From Firmicutes bacterium CAG:884 (GTDB lineage Bacteria; Bacillota_I; Bacilli_A; RF39; UBA660), in contig HF993347.1 of assembly GCA_000433875.1 (NCBI GenBank), positions 1 through 64,000 of the forward strand: a stretch of 64,000 nucleotides of DNA. Direction: 5' to 3'. The position numbers and the translations under genes are program-made. Position 1 is the stretch's first letter; each line of letters opens with the position of its first letter. Below the pieces are notes generated by a model, which had not been told where the DNA came from, did not search any database, and worked only from the letters and a program-made list of their open reading frames with translations. Positions 9,851-19,307 of the stretch are shown here, in pieces.

Positions 9851-10270
9851 TTATTTTTTTGCTTTTGGTTTTTTAGCGCCGTATTTACTACGACCTTGCA
9901 TTCTTTTTTCAACTCCGGCAGTATCCATTGTTCCACGAATAATGTGATATCTAACACCGATTAAGTCTTTAACACGTCCGCCTCTTATTAGTACAACACT
10001 GTGTTCTTGTAAGTTATGTCCTTCTCCAGGTATATAAGCTGTAACTTCCATAGCATTACTTAATCTAACACGTGCGTATTTACGAAGTGCTGAGTTAGGT
10101 TTCTTAGGTGTAAGTGTTCCTACACGAGTACATACTCCACGTTTTTGTGGTGAATCTAACTTAGTTTGTTTTTTATCTTTACTGTTATATCCAACTCCTA
10201 AAACTGGACATTTTCTTTTTCTTGTCTTATCAGTACGATTTTTACGTATTAATTGATTAATTGTAGGCAT
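9851..10270 (-). CDS. rpsL: 30S ribosomal protein S12
   Basis: 139 residues from ATG 10270, with AAGGAGG placed 6 bases upstream; an upstream in-frame extension to 10291 runs through the ribosome site and is not used. [12 protein letters not shown] start and the decoding loops [14 protein letters not shown] and [11 protein letters not shown] are intact, the positions where streptomycin-resistance changes arise; the first lysine of TPKKPNS is present (wild-type form). It is the first gene of the str operon. Confidence 0.98.
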   Translation of the reverse strand: MPTINQLIRKNRTDKTRKRKCPVLGVGYNSKDKKQTKLDSPQKRGVCTRVGTLTPKKPNSALRKYARVRLSNAMEVTAYIPGEGHNLQEHSVVLIRGGRVKDLIGVRYHIIRGTMDTAGVEKRMQGRSKYGAKKPKAKK

Positions 10271-10320
10271 ATTGTCCTCCTTTCCACACATCCAGGTGTT
10301 TCATTTCCTTTATTAATTTA

Positions 10321-10341
10321 GGGTTTATATAGAATAAACCC
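10321..10341 (-). promoter_or_regulatory. Leader hairpin of the str operon
   Basis: Perfect 7-base stem GGGTTTA / TAAACCC with a 7-base loop in the leader of rpsL, between the predicted promoter and the ribosome site. There is no T run, so a control or stability element is more likely than a terminator. Confidence 0.45.
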
Positions 10342-10358
10342 AATTAAAAAGCAAGAAT

Positions 10359-10388
10359 AATATAACATTTTTTATATATTCTTGTCAA
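10359..10388 (-). promoter_or_regulatory. Promoter of the rpsL-rpsG-fusA operon
   Basis: Minus strand: TTGACA (10388-10383), an 18-base spacer, TATATT (10364-10359). A perfect -35 box with a near-consensus -10 box about 90 bases before the rpsL start. Confidence 0.7.
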
Positions 10389-10398
10389 CTTTTTTTCA

Positions 10399-11019
10399 CT
10401 ATTTTTTTAAAGTTTTTGATTTTTCTTTACATAAGTTTTTTCCATTTTCAAGTTCAAAATATCCATTCTTAACTAAACTATATAATGCACTTGTAAAAAA
10501 CTCTTGTGTTCCATATATTTCTGCTTCCTTTTCATCAATAGGAATAGTTCTCATCTTATGATACCATAAGCATTCTTTATATTTGTCATCAACTAACTTA
10601 CATCTTACTTCTACCATCTCTGGTTTATAATCATAAGATCTTACATTAGGCATTTTTTGGTTTTTTATTGGTAATCTTTCAATAATAATAGCATCTTTTC
10701 CATTATTTATCATTGTTCCAACAAATTCATCAAAGCTAATATCTTCTCTATGCATTTTATTAATTAATTCATCCAAAAGCAAAAAATTATAATTATGGAC
10801 ATATATTTTATTACCATTATACATAAAATATTTACCATTATCATCACTATTTAAATAAACCTTTACTTTATCTTCTAAATGTCTTCCTTTTTTATCAGTT
10901 ACAAAACCTTCTAAATGATCGATTCTGTTCTTATTATCTTTAAATAACTCGCTATAAAATAAATCCCACGTAAATAAAGATAATACTTTTCCTTCTCCAA
11001 TTAAATAATTTGTATACAT
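10399..11019 (-). CDS. Protein of unknown function
   Basis: About 206 residues from ATG 11019, where GGAGG lies 5 bases upstream; the longer start at 11031 precedes the site. No signal peptide or membrane helix is seen, so it is likely cytoplasmic. It is rich in Lys, Asp, Asn and Tyr with a WDLFYSELF stretch near the N-terminus. It lies between tmRNA and the str operon on the same strand. Phage or repeat signatures were not seen and no family was recognised. Confidence 0.55.
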   Translation of the reverse strand: MYTNYLIGEGKVLSLFTWDLFYSELFKDNKNRIDHLEGFVTDKKGRHLEDKVKVYLNSDDNGKYFMYNGNKIYVHNYNFLLLDELINKMHREDISFDEFVGTMINNGKDAIIIERLPIKNQKMPNVRSYDYKPEMVEVRCKLVDDKYKECLWYHKMRTIPIDEKEAEIYGTQEFFTSALYSLVKNGYFELENGKNLCKEKSKTLKK

Positions 11020-11123
11020 AAAATCCTCCAAATGTATTATTCCCTTATTACTCTACAAAAATTATACATCATATTTTAAATAAAAACAATAAAAAAGGCT
11101 CAAAAGCCTTTAATTTTTCATAA

Positions 11124-11461
11124 TGGTGGAGATGAGGATATTGAAATCCTGTCCAAAAATAATCATCTATCCGCGTCTACAAGTTTATCTAATTATTAAA
11201 ATTTCCTAAAGAAAGTTGATAACTAGCAATCCCTGCTTTAGTAAGCCTTATTTATTCATTAACATACTTAGGCAAATACATTAATATATCCCATTAAATG
11301 AGCCCCAAATAATCCTATGGGCACGAATTAAGTGAAGCGCTTTCTATATAACTAAGCGAAAGCTAATTGAGTTCTGTTTCCAGATATTTTTGTTTGTTCG
11401 TAACGTGTTCCTCCGACTTGCAACGAATACTCTCATATTTCTGTCGAAACCTGGCATCCCC
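11124..11461 (-). ncRNA. ssrA: tmRNA (trans-translation RNA)
   Basis: 338 bases. The 5' end GGGGATGCCAGGTTTCGACAG matches the tmRNA 5' signature, and the 3' end CATCTCCACCA pairs perfectly with GGGGATG to form the acceptor stem (one G-U). CCA is encoded. The tag reading frame ends in codons for Q-L-A-F-A followed by TAG; the preceding in-frame residues read EQTKISGNRT, and the exact resume codon is not fixed by eye. Several stems between the tag and the 3' domain fit the usual pseudoknots. It lies right after smpB, its protein partner. Confidence 0.95.
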
Positions 11462-11488
11462 ATAAGTAGTATAACTACTAACAAAGTA

Positions 11489-11516
11489 ATTATACCACAT
11501 TTTATATAAATTGCAA
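11489..11516 (-). promoter_or_regulatory. tmRNA promoter
   Basis: Minus strand: TTGCAA (11516-11511), 16 bases, TATAAT (11494-11489). Transcription should start about 20 bases before the mature 5' end; the precursor leader includes an AGTAGT/ACTACT hairpin and would be removed by RNase P. Confidence 0.7.
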
Positions 11517-11520
11517 GTTT

Positions 11521-11955
11521 TTATCGTTTATATTTTTTAGCAAGTTCCCTTTCTACATCTCTTTTCTTACTATCTTCCCTTTTATCATATAATTTTTTAC
11601 CCTTACATAATCCAAGTTCTATTTTTGCTTTACCATTAACAAAATATAGTTTTAAAGGAATTAAAGTAAAACCCTCTAGTTCTAATTTATTTTTTAATTT
11701 TAAAATTTCTTTTTTATGAAGTAATAATTTCCTAGTCCTTGTTTCTTGATGATTAAAAACTCCACCATTTTCGTAAGGACTTATATGCATATTTAAAATA
11801 TAAACTTCATTATTTCTAATGATTCCATAACTATCTTTTATATTAGCTTTACCATCTCTTATAGATTTAATTTCTGTTCCCTTTAAAACAATACCACATT
11901 CAATAGTATCAATTATCTCATAATTAAACCTTGCTTTTCTGTTTAATATTTCCAT
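11521..11955 (-). CDS. smpB: SsrA-binding protein SmpB
   Basis: 144 residues. N-terminal NRKARFNYEI and the GIVLKGTEIKSIRDGKANIKDSY block are classic SmpB, with the conserved YDKREDSKKRDVERELAK C-terminal tail that enters the decoding site. AGGAGGG precedes ATG 11955. It overlaps the end of rnr by 32 bases and lies directly upstream of ssrA, so RNase R, SmpB and tmRNA, which act together in rescue and decay, form one neighbourhood. Confidence 0.97.
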   Translation of the reverse strand: MEILNRKARFNYEIIDTIECGIVLKGTEIKSIRDGKANIKDSYGIIRNNEVYILNMHISPYENGGVFNHQETRTRKLLLHKKEILKLKNKLELEGFTLIPLKLYFVNGKAKIELGLCKGKKLYDKREDSKKRDVERELAKKYKR

Positions 11956-14053
11956 CTAAACCCTCCTTAAAAATTAAAAAATCAATTGTTTTAGTTTCTT
12001 TACAAGCATCTTTTACAATTACTTTTAATTTATCACCCATTCGATATTGCTTCTTATGTTTTCTACCAATTAAGCGATAATTTTCTTCATCATAAATATA
12101 AAAATCATCATCTAAGTCTTCTATTCTTATCAAACCTTCAACTAAATTATCAAGTTCAACAAATAACCCAAAATTCATAACGCCACTGATTCTTCCAGTA
12201 TAAACTTCCCCTATATGTTCTTCCATATATTCTGCCATCTTCATATCATCAACTTCTCGTTCGCACTCAATCGCATCAACTTCTTTTTCACTCGTATGTT
12301 CAGCTATAACTGGCATTTTAACATTCATTGCATCAATTGTATAATTATCAATATGACCTTCAAAAATATAAGTTCTAAGTAGTCTATGAACAGTTGTATC
12401 TGGATATCTTCTAATTGGTGAAGTAAAATGTGTATAACAAGTACTACCTAAACCAAAGTGTCCAATATTATTTTCACTATAAACTGCTTTCTGCATACTT
12501 CTTAATAACAATTCTGAAAAAATAGGATATTCAGGTGCATTTTTTAATTGATTCAATAGATTTTGCACTGATTGTGGACTAGATTTTTTAACCTTTCCAA
12601 CAGGTTTATAACCAAGTGTTTGAACAAAATTTAAAAAGCTACTTATTTTTTCTTCGCTAGGTTCTCCGTGAACACGATATATAAATGGTAATTCCATATT
12701 ATTTATATAAGTTGCAACTGTTTCATTAGCAGCTATCATAAAGTCTTCAATCAACTTTTCTCCTGTACCTTGTTCTCTTTTTGCAAGTTCAATAGGTTTA
12801 CCCTTTTCATCAACCAAGATCTTAACTTCTGGTATTTCAAAATCAATATAACCTCTTCTTCTTTTATTTTCTCTCAAAATATCAGACAATTTCTTCATAT
12901 TTCTAAGAGTTTTTTCAAAAGGTTTATATAATTCATCAACAATATTTTTATCTAATATATCATTAACTTTTTTATAAGTCATTCTAAGTTTTGATCTAAT
13001 TACACTTGGAAAAACATTATAATTAACAACATTTCCTTTATCGTTAATTTCCATAATACAAGAAATTGCAAACCTATCTACTCCCCCATTTAATGAACAT
13101 ATTCCATTAGAAAGTTTATGTGGAAGCATTGGTAAAACTCTATCAACTAAATAAACACTTGTTCCTCTATTATAAGCTTCTTTATCAATTTCTGTATTTT
13201 CTTTAACGTAAAAACTAACATCAGCTATATGAACACCTAATTCATAATTACCATTTTCAAGCATTTTTAAACTAACGGCATCATCTAAATCTTTAGCATC
13301 ATCACCATCAATTGTAAATAATTCCGCGTCTCTTAAATCAGTTCGATTTTTAATATCTTTTTCATCAATTTCATTTGGTATATTATCTAATTCTTTCATA
13401 ACTTCTTCCGGAAATTGATCAGAAAAATCATACTTCGCGATTATTGATAAAATATCAACTCCCGGATCATTTTTATGCCCAATTATTTTAACAACTTCAC
13501 CTTCATAAGTATTTGCTTTTAACTTTTTACCAAGTTTAATTAATACTTTATGACCATCCATAGCATTCATTGATTTAGAAGGTTCAACTATAACATCAAT
13601 ACTTATTTTATTATCATCAAATATAATATGACCTTTTTTATCTTTATAATAATATTCACCAACAAATAACTTATTTGCGCGATTAACAATACTTAGTATT
13701 CTTCCTTCTGGTTTCATACCTTTTTTAAATATTTCTAAAATAACTGTATCTCCATCAATCGCACCATTTACATTATTTTTTGCAACAAAAATATCCTCTT
13801 CACCTTGAATTACAACAAAACCAAATCCCTTTCTATTCCCGATAAACCTTCCCGTCTTAAGATGACTATTAACAAGTAACATATATTTTTTAGATTTCGA
13901 TTGATAAACTGTTGCTGCCTCTTCTAAACTATGTAAACACTTTAAAACTTCTGCTAATCCTAAAGCATCTTTAATACCCAAATAATCTTCTATTTCCGTA
14001 ATATCAAAACCACGATTTTCTGTTTTTAATAACTCAATTATCTTCTCTTCCAT
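11924..14053 (-). CDS. rnr: Ribonuclease R
   Basis: 709 residues. N-terminal winged-helix and cold-shock-like domains (GNRKGFGFV), then the RNB catalytic domain with the acidic cluster DGDDAKDLDDAVS and the ADVSFYV block, the HFTSPIRRYPD motif, and a C-terminal S1 domain (YTGRISGVMNFGLFVEL). It degrades structured RNA 3' to 5'. An AGAGG ribosome site lies before ATG 14053. It overlaps smpB downstream and rmuC upstream, so all three are likely co-transcribed. Confidence 0.97.
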   Translation of the reverse strand: MEEKIIELLKTENRGFDITEIEDYLGIKDALGLAEVLKCLHSLEEAATVYQSKSKKYMLLVNSHLKTGRFIGNRKGFGFVVIQGEEDIFVAKNNVNGAIDGDTVILEIFKKGMKPEGRILSIVNRANKLFVGEYYYKDKKGHIIFDDNKISIDVIVEPSKSMNAMDGHKVLIKLGKKLKANTYEGEVVKIIGHKNDPGVDILSIIAKYDFSDQFPEEVMKELDNIPNEIDEKDIKNRTDLRDAELFTIDGDDAKDLDDAVSLKMLENGNYELGVHIADVSFYVKENTEIDKEAYNRGTSVYLVDRVLPMLPHKLSNGICSLNGGVDRFAISCIMEINDKGNVVNYNVFPSVIRSKLRMTYKKVNDILDKNIVDELYKPFEKTLRNMKKLSDILRENKRRRGYIDFEIPEVKILVDEKGKPIELAKREQGTGEKLIEDFMIAANETVATYINNMELPFIYRVHGEPSEEKISSFLNFVQTLGYKPVGKVKKSSPQSVQNLLNQLKNAPEYPIFSELLLRSMQKAVYSENNIGHFGLGSTCYTHFTSPIRRYPDTTVHRLLRTYIFEGHIDNYTIDAMNVKMPVIAEHTSEKEVDAIECEREVDDMKMAEYMEEHIGEVYTGRISGVMNFGLFVELDNLVEGLIRIEDLDDDFYIYDEENYRLIGRKHKKQYRMGDKLKVIVKDACKETKTIDFLIFKEGLDGNIKQKSKV

Positions 14054-15113
14054 TTTTATCCTCTATTTCTTTAATTTCTACTTTATTTATTGAATCAAAC
14101 TTTTTACATATTTTTTCACTCGTTGTATGTAAATCCTTTACATCATTATTAATTGTATCAATATGACTAGATAACTTATCCCATCTTTCTTTATATCTTC
14201 TAAACTCAACATCTAATAACTTTAATTGTTCGTGAATAATAGTAGCATACTTATCTCTTTCAACATTTTTAACAATTATTTGAATAGTTGTCAAAGTACT
14301 AATCAAAGTAGTTGGTGAAACTAGCCATACTTTTTTCTTATAAGCATAATCAATTAATTCTTGATGATATGCTTGAACTTCAGCAAATACAGCTTCTGCC
14401 GGTAAAAACATAAATGCTTGATCGCTTGTAACGCCTGCAATTATATATTTTTTTGCAATATCATCTATATGTTTTTTAAAATCGCTTACAAAACCCTTTT
14501 CGGCTAAATCTCTTGAACTCTGACTTAAATTTTTATCAACCATTCTTTGATAATTTTCAAGTGGAAACTTTGAATCAATTGCAACAACTCCTAAAGGTTC
14601 TGGAGCGAATAAAACACAATCTGCAATATCACCACTTGCAAACTTATGTTGCATTTCATAAAGCCTTGTATCATTTCCAAAAACACTACTCATTATATGT
14701 TTTAAGTTAACTTCACCAAAAGTTCCTCTTGCTTTTTTATCAGTTAATATTCCTTGTAAAGAAATAATATCAGTAGATAACATATCAATTTTCTTTTGAG
14801 CTTCATCTATTTTAGCAAGTTTTTCAAGAACATTTGTAAATGTTTTATTTGTTTTTTCAAAATTTTCATCTAACCTACTATTAACTTTATTATCAATATT
14901 TATCATTCTATTTTCTATTCTATCACTTAGTTTATTAAAATCATCATTTAGATCCTTTGTTAATGAAATTCTAAACTCACTTAATTTACTAGTCGTTGTA
15001 TTTTCCAAATTACCTAATCTTTCTGTTATATGACCTTCATTAATATTTTTAGTAAGTGTTATAACAGTTATTATCAAATTTATTACAACCAAAATAATTA
15101 TTACATATTCCAT
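14034..15113 (-). CDS. rmuC: DNA recombination protein RmuC
   Basis: About 359 residues from ATG 15113, with GGTGAT 4 bases upstream. One N-terminal membrane helix (YVIIILVVINLIITVITL), a long coiled-coil region to about residue 130, then the RmuC nuclease-like domain: KARGTFGEVNLKHIM, SGDIADCVLF, VAIDSKFPLENY and the later FLPAEAVFAEV and WLVSPTTLISTLTTI blocks. RmuC limits inversions at short inverted repeats. It overlaps rnr by 20 bases. Confidence 0.92.
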   Translation of the reverse strand: MEYVIIILVVINLIITVITLTKNINEGHITERLGNLENTTTSKLSEFRISLTKDLNDDFNKLSDRIENRMINIDNKVNSRLDENFEKTNKTFTNVLEKLAKIDEAQKKIDMLSTDIISLQGILTDKKARGTFGEVNLKHIMSSVFGNDTRLYEMQHKFASGDIADCVLFAPEPLGVVAIDSKFPLENYQRMVDKNLSQSSRDLAEKGFVSDFKKHIDDIAKKYIIAGVTSDQAFMFLPAEAVFAEVQAYHQELIDYAYKKKVWLVSPTTLISTLTTIQIIVKNVERDKYATIIHEQLKLLDVEFRRYKERWDKLSSHIDTINNDVKDLHTTSEKICKKFDSINKVEIKEIEDKNGREDN

Positions 15114-15159
15114 TCTTATCACCATAATAAGTATATCATTATTTCTCTAAAAAGAAAAT

Positions 15160-15188
15160 ATATAAAAGGAATAAGTCTCCTTATTCCT
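15160..15188 (-). terminator. Terminator after the gene at 15187
   Basis: Nine-base stem AGGAATAAG / CTTATTCCT (15167-15175, 15180-15188) with a 4-base loop at the stop codon; only a short T stretch follows on the minus strand. Confidence 0.55.
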
Positions 15189-15702
15189 AAATTTTTTTCT
15201 TCAAAATTTTACATTTGTTAATTGTATTTTTAAGTTGATATTCAATCACATCAATTGGTACACCACTTTTATACAATTTCAAAACATTACTGGATAATTT
15301 ATTAAGTTCAATATTTGTAATATTATGATTTTCTTTATAGTTTATAACATCTTTAAAATTAACAACATTATCATTATCATCAAACTCAACTTTATTACAA
15401 AAATATAAATTATCTTTTCCGTAATTGCCTTTGCCATATAAAATACCAATTTCATACTCACTATTACCGGATTTTAATTTGTAAAAATTCCCAATTCCCG
15501 AATCAACATTACTTATATTGTTTCTAATAGAATAATTTTCAATTTGCTTATACAACAAATTAAGCCTTAAAACATTTCTCATATCACTTTCAGATAGCTT
15601 ATTAAACCCATATATCCAATCTTGATCAGAAAAACTACAATATTTTGATGTAAAAACATCAAGCCAGTTCATATAATTTTTATCAATACTACATTTATTC
15701 AT
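15187..15702 (-). CDS. Small cytoplasmic protein of unknown function
   Basis: About 171 residues from ATG 15702, chosen for the AAAGGAGG site upstream rather than the in-frame starts at 15738 and 15720. It is polar, has no membrane segments, and carries a WLDVF and a DWIYGFNKL stretch near the N-terminus. Its start overlaps the end of the rhodanese gene by 8 bases, so it is probably the last gene of an operon with the rhodanese and possibly the VirD4-like ATPase. No family recognised. Confidence 0.5.
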   Translation of the reverse strand: MNKCSIDKNYMNWLDVFTSKYCSFSDQDWIYGFNKLSESDMRNVLRLNLLYKQIENYSIRNNISNVDSGIGNFYKLKSGNSEYEIGILYGKGNYGKDNLYFCNKVEFDDNDNVVNFKDVINYKENHNITNIELNKLSSNVLKLYKSGVPIDVIEYQLKNTINKCKILKKKI

Positions 15703-15985
15703 TTTTAATCCTCCTTTCATATAAATCATACCCCCCATTTAAACTTATAACATCATAATTTTTTTCAAGGACTTGAACAAGTCTCATACTCGATTTACCT
15801 TCATCACAATAAATAATATATGTTATATTTTTGCTCAAATACTTATTAGGAAAAGCAAGTATATCATCAAGTGCAAGATTAATTGCGCCTGGTATATGAC
15901 CTTTCATATAATCTTTTTTTTCTCTTATATCAATTAATTTATAATTGGTATATTTTTTTAAATCTTCTATATTTATAGAATTCAT
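15695..15985 (-). CDS. Single-domain rhodanese-like sulfurtransferase
   Basis: 96 residues. The rhodanese pattern is complete: LIDIREKKDYMKGHIPGAINL, then the active-site loop YCDEGKSS with the catalytic cysteine at residue 60, then GGYDLY. It should carry sulfane sulfur as a persulfide. It lies 28 bases after the VirD4-like gene on the same strand; a functional tie is not evident. Confidence 0.85.
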   Translation of the reverse strand: MNSINIEDLKKYTNYKLIDIREKKDYMKGHIPGAINLALDDILAFPNKYLSKNITYIIYCDEGKSSMRLVQVLEKNYDVISLNGGYDLYERRIKNE

Positions 15986-16013
15986 TAAATCACCAATAAT
16001 ATTATATGCTTAG

Positions 16014-18134
16014 TTATTCCCCATCACTCCAAAAATCATCAAAGAACTCATCATCTGTAACTTCATCTTTAGTTTTTGAAGCTTCTGCTTTAGAATTATC
16101 AACTTCTGATTTCTCTATATTTGCTTTAGTAGAATTATCTTCCAAAACTTCCACATCATTAACTTCATTGTTATCTTTTACTTCATCTATAACTTTTGGT
16201 ATATCCTTTTGTTCATCAAAAGACCAATCTGCACTTTCTTTAGAAGCAGCTTCTTCAGCTTCTAACTCAGCAATCTTAGCATCTATTCTTTTAACAACAT
16301 CATCTAAATTAATACCATTATCTTGATTATTCATAAATGGATTACCACCAAACGGATTACTTGATGGATTACCAAATGGAAATGGTGTATTTTCATTCAT
16401 ATTTCCAACCATACTTTGGAACTTATCAGCTTTTACCTTATCAACAAACTCTTTTACATCAAACATTGGAATGCTTAATTTTTCACGAGTTGGATAACCA
16501 GCCTTATCATACTTCTTGCCCCAATCAATTTTCCAGTTCATAACAAGTTTAGTCTTAAAAGGCCATTGTCTTGTTCTCAAAATAATTGTTTCACCCTGTT
16601 TTAATCTCTGTAAATCACTTACAGTTATTAAAGGTGTTGAAGCAGTCTTATCTTTTTCTTTAGATTTCTTTTCACCACATAACTTACTAATTTCTTCCAA
16701 AGCAGCAATTTCTGTACTAATTAAATAAATAATATTACCACAGTTACCTTTTATAGTATCAGCTTGTTCTTTACCATATATTTGATTTAATTGAGCGAAG
16801 TTTTGAATAATAAAATTAAATCTTATTAAACGGCTTCTAGCAGCTGTAACCATTGTTGTAACATCTTTTAAAGGTGGCATATTCGCGAACTCATCCAAAA
16901 TAAAGTTAGTTCTATAAGGTAGCTTACCACCACATTCTTGAGCGACATCAATTAATGTTTCATAACATTGCTTAATAAATATTGTAACAAGTGAATGATA
17001 TGTTTTCTTTTCATCTTGTATTACAATAAATACTGCTGTCTTTTGTCTACCAATATCTTTCATATCAAAATCATTGTGAGCAAGCATTTCTGATAAAACT
17101 TCTCTTGATGTAAATAATTTAACTTTTTGCTTAAATACTGCTAAAATACCACCCTTTGTTTCTGAAGGTGCCATTAAAACACTACTTGCATTTACATAAG
17201 CACTACTTGCTGCATCTTTTGTTGAAAAATACTCTCTTATATAAGTAGATGCACCACATCTTTCCTCTCCAATTGTACTCATTAAGTTAATACTATTTAA
17301 ATTAATTTCATCTGGTTTAGCATCATCAAATAATCCAAGCGCTAAACCTGAAAAATAATCAGCTGAAGACTTTTCCCAGAATGGATCTTGATTTTGTGCT
17401 TTTTCATCATACAAAATATTAGCAGCTAAATCATCAAGTAACTCAATAGCTTTATCAACATTTCCCTCTTTATAAAGGGAATAAGGTAAATACAAAGGAT
17501 TCCAAGCATTACCCTTTTGTGGATCACGGAAATTAAGTAAAACGATATTATAACCCTTTTCCTTTAACATTTCCGCAGTTTCTTCATAAATCTCACCCTT
17601 AGGATCGGTTATAATCATTGATTCACCCTTACGAGCAAGAATCTTAACAGCAGGTAAAACCATATATTGTGTCTTACCACTACCAGTAGAACCAATAATT
17701 AATGAATGTGATTCACCATCATCAACATATATTTCTTTACCATTATTGATTAATGGAAGACCACCATATTTCATTTTTTCATCAGTAACCCTAACCATTT
17801 TTAATTGAGCTTTAATTTCTTTTTCATTCGCCCAATGCGAATAACCATCACTTTCTTTTTTCTTAACTGTAAAACCTACACCTTTTTCTTTATCAAAAAT
17901 AAGTGAACTTACGCTTGTTAAAACCCAAACAAGTAATACTATAAATACTAAAATACTTGCAGCAAGTCTAACTGGCATATAAATATGATAAGGAAATAAC
18001 CATATATAAGGATCAACAATACCATAATTAGCCCAGTTTCCCAAATTTTCAACAATTAATGTTGATAAATAAAAAAGTGCAAGGGCAAATACTATAAACT
18101 TTATCCAATCTTTTTTTTCAGCTTTTATCTTCAT
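16014..18134 (-). CDS. VirD4/TraG-type IV coupling ATPase
   Basis: About 706 residues from ATG 18134 (GGAGG 5 bases upstream). Two N-terminal membrane helices (about 12-30 and 55-80), then the ATPase: Walker A GSTGSGKT near residue 148, the QDEKKTYHSLVTIFIKQ segment, Walker B FILDEFANMPPL and the TAARSRLIRFNFIIQNFAQL block typical of TraG/VirD4. The C-terminus is a long Asp/Glu/Lys-rich tail, possibly for substrate docking. This family feeds DNA or protein substrates into type IV channels. The rest of the type IV locus is at 45-64 kb, about 27 kb away. Confidence 0.9.
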   Translation of the reverse strand: MKIKAEKKDWIKFIVFALALFYLSTLIVENLGNWANYGIVDPYIWLFPYHIYMPVRLAASILVFIVLLVWVLTSVSSLIFDKEKGVGFTVKKKESDGYSHWANEKEIKAQLKMVRVTDEKMKYGGLPLINNGKEIYVDDGESHSLIIGSTGSGKTQYMVLPAVKILARKGESMIITDPKGEIYEETAEMLKEKGYNIVLLNFRDPQKGNAWNPLYLPYSLYKEGNVDKAIELLDDLAANILYDEKAQNQDPFWEKSSADYFSGLALGLFDDAKPDEINLNSINLMSTIGEERCGASTYIREYFSTKDAASSAYVNASSVLMAPSETKGGILAVFKQKVKLFTSREVLSEMLAHNDFDMKDIGRQKTAVFIVIQDEKKTYHSLVTIFIKQCYETLIDVAQECGGKLPYRTNFILDEFANMPPLKDVTTMVTAARSRLIRFNFIIQNFAQLNQIYGKEQADTIKGNCGNIIYLISTEIAALEEISKLCGEKKSKEKDKTASTPLITVSDLQRLKQGETIILRTRQWPFKTKLVMNWKIDWGKKYDKAGYPTREKLSIPMFDVKEFVDKVKADKFQSMVGNMNENTPFPFGNPSSNPFGGNPFMNNQDNGINLDDVVKRIDAKIAELEAEEAASKESADWSFDEQKDIPKVIDEVKDNNEVNDVEVLEDNSTKANIEKSEVDNSKAEASKTKDEVTDDEFFDDFWSDGE

Positions 18135-18177
18135 AAAGTCCTCCATCCAACATAAATATAGTATAACATTTTTTTTA

Positions 18178-18207
18178 ATAAAAAAAAAGAATATTACAAA
18201 TATTCTT
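18178..18207 (-). terminator. Terminator of dnaJ
   Basis: AAGAATATT / AATATTCTT stem (18187-18195, 18199-18207) followed on the minus strand by an uninterrupted T run. Confidence 0.8.
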
Positions 18208-19297
18208 TTATTTTTTTGAATTCTTTATTATCTTCTAAATCAGTTTCTCTTAATTTTTCAAGCAAACTCTTTTGTTCACGACTAACTTTACTTGGTGGTA
18301 AAACATTTAAGACAACATACATATCTCCTCTTTTACCACTATTAACATTAGGAACTCCTTTACCCTTAACTCTTAATTTATCACCTGTTTTAGAGTTTTC
18401 TGGAATTGTTAATTTAATAGTACCATCAATCGTTGGAACATCCCTTTTACATCCTAAAACAGAATCAACTATTGTAATTGGTAAGAATAAATATATATCA
18501 TCTTCTTCTCTTTCAAATATTGGATGAGCTGTTACTTTGAATTCAATATATAAGTCCCCATTAGGTCCACCATTATAACCAGCTTCGCCTTTACCAGCAA
18601 CTCTTAATTGATTTCCATTATCAACACCAGCTGGAACCTTTACTTCTATTTCTTTTACTTTATTTATTTTACCAACACCACGACAAGTTGAACATACTTT
18701 ATCATAAGTTGTACCTTTACCATTACAAGCTGAACAAGTTGTTCTTGTCATAAATGAACCAAAAAGTGATCTTTGCTCACTTGTAACAGTTCCACTTCCG
18801 TGACAAGCTGAACAAGTCTTTTCTCCAAGTCCACCTTTTCCCGAGCAATCAGGGCAAACTTCTGTAGAATTAACTTTAATGGTTTTTTTACATCCATTAA
18901 TAGCTTCTTCAAAGCTAACGTTCATTGTAACTAAAGTATCATTACCCTTACGAGTTCTTGATGAACTAGATGATCTACCACCAAAGTTAAATCCTCCAAA
19001 CGATCCTCCAAATAAATCAGAGAATATATCGGAAAAATCAAATCCCGAGAAGTCATAGCCTCCACCCATTCCATTATTATCAAAAGCTGCGTGACCATAT
19101 TGATCATATTGTTTTCTTTTTTCCGCATCAGATAAAACAGCATAAGCTTCCTGTGCTTCTTTAAATTTTTCAGCAGCATCTGGTGCTTTATTTATATCTG
19201 GATGGTATTGTTTTGCTAGTTTCCTAAAAGCACTTTTTATTTCTGCATCCGTTGCTGTTTTAGAAACACCCAAGACTTCATAATAATCTTTTTTCAT
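18194..19297 (-). CDS. dnaJ: Chaperone DnaJ
   Basis: About 367 residues from ATG 19297, placed 7 bases after AGGAG; upstream in-frame starts at 19324 and 19303 are poorly placed. J domain with HPD (KQYHPDINK), a Gly/Phe-rich linker with runs of serine (GRSSSSSR), four zinc-finger repeats ([32 protein letters not shown]) and the C-terminal substrate domains. It is a co-chaperone of DnaK. It overlaps no gene but follows pepF by 10 bases and ends the heat-shock cluster. Confidence 0.97.
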   Translation of the reverse strand: MKKDYYEVLGVSKTATDAEIKSAFRKLAKQYHPDINKAPDAAEKFKEAQEAYAVLSDAEKRKQYDQYGHAAFDNNGMGGGYDFSGFDFSDIFSDLFGGSFGGFNFGGRSSSSSRTRKGNDTLVTMNVSFEEAINGCKKTIKVNSTEVCPDCSGKGGLGEKTCSACHGSGTVTSEQRSLFGSFMTRTTCSACNGKGTTYDKVCSTCRGVGKINKVKEIEVKVPAGVDNGNQLRVAGKGEAGYNGGPNGDLYIEFKVTAHPIFEREEDDIYLFLPITIVDSVLGCKRDVPTIDGTIKLTIPENSKTGDKLRVKGKGVPNVNSGKRGDMYVVLNVLPPSKVSREQKSLLEKLRETDLEDNKEFKKIKEYL

Positions 19298-19307
19298 AAA
19301 CATACTC

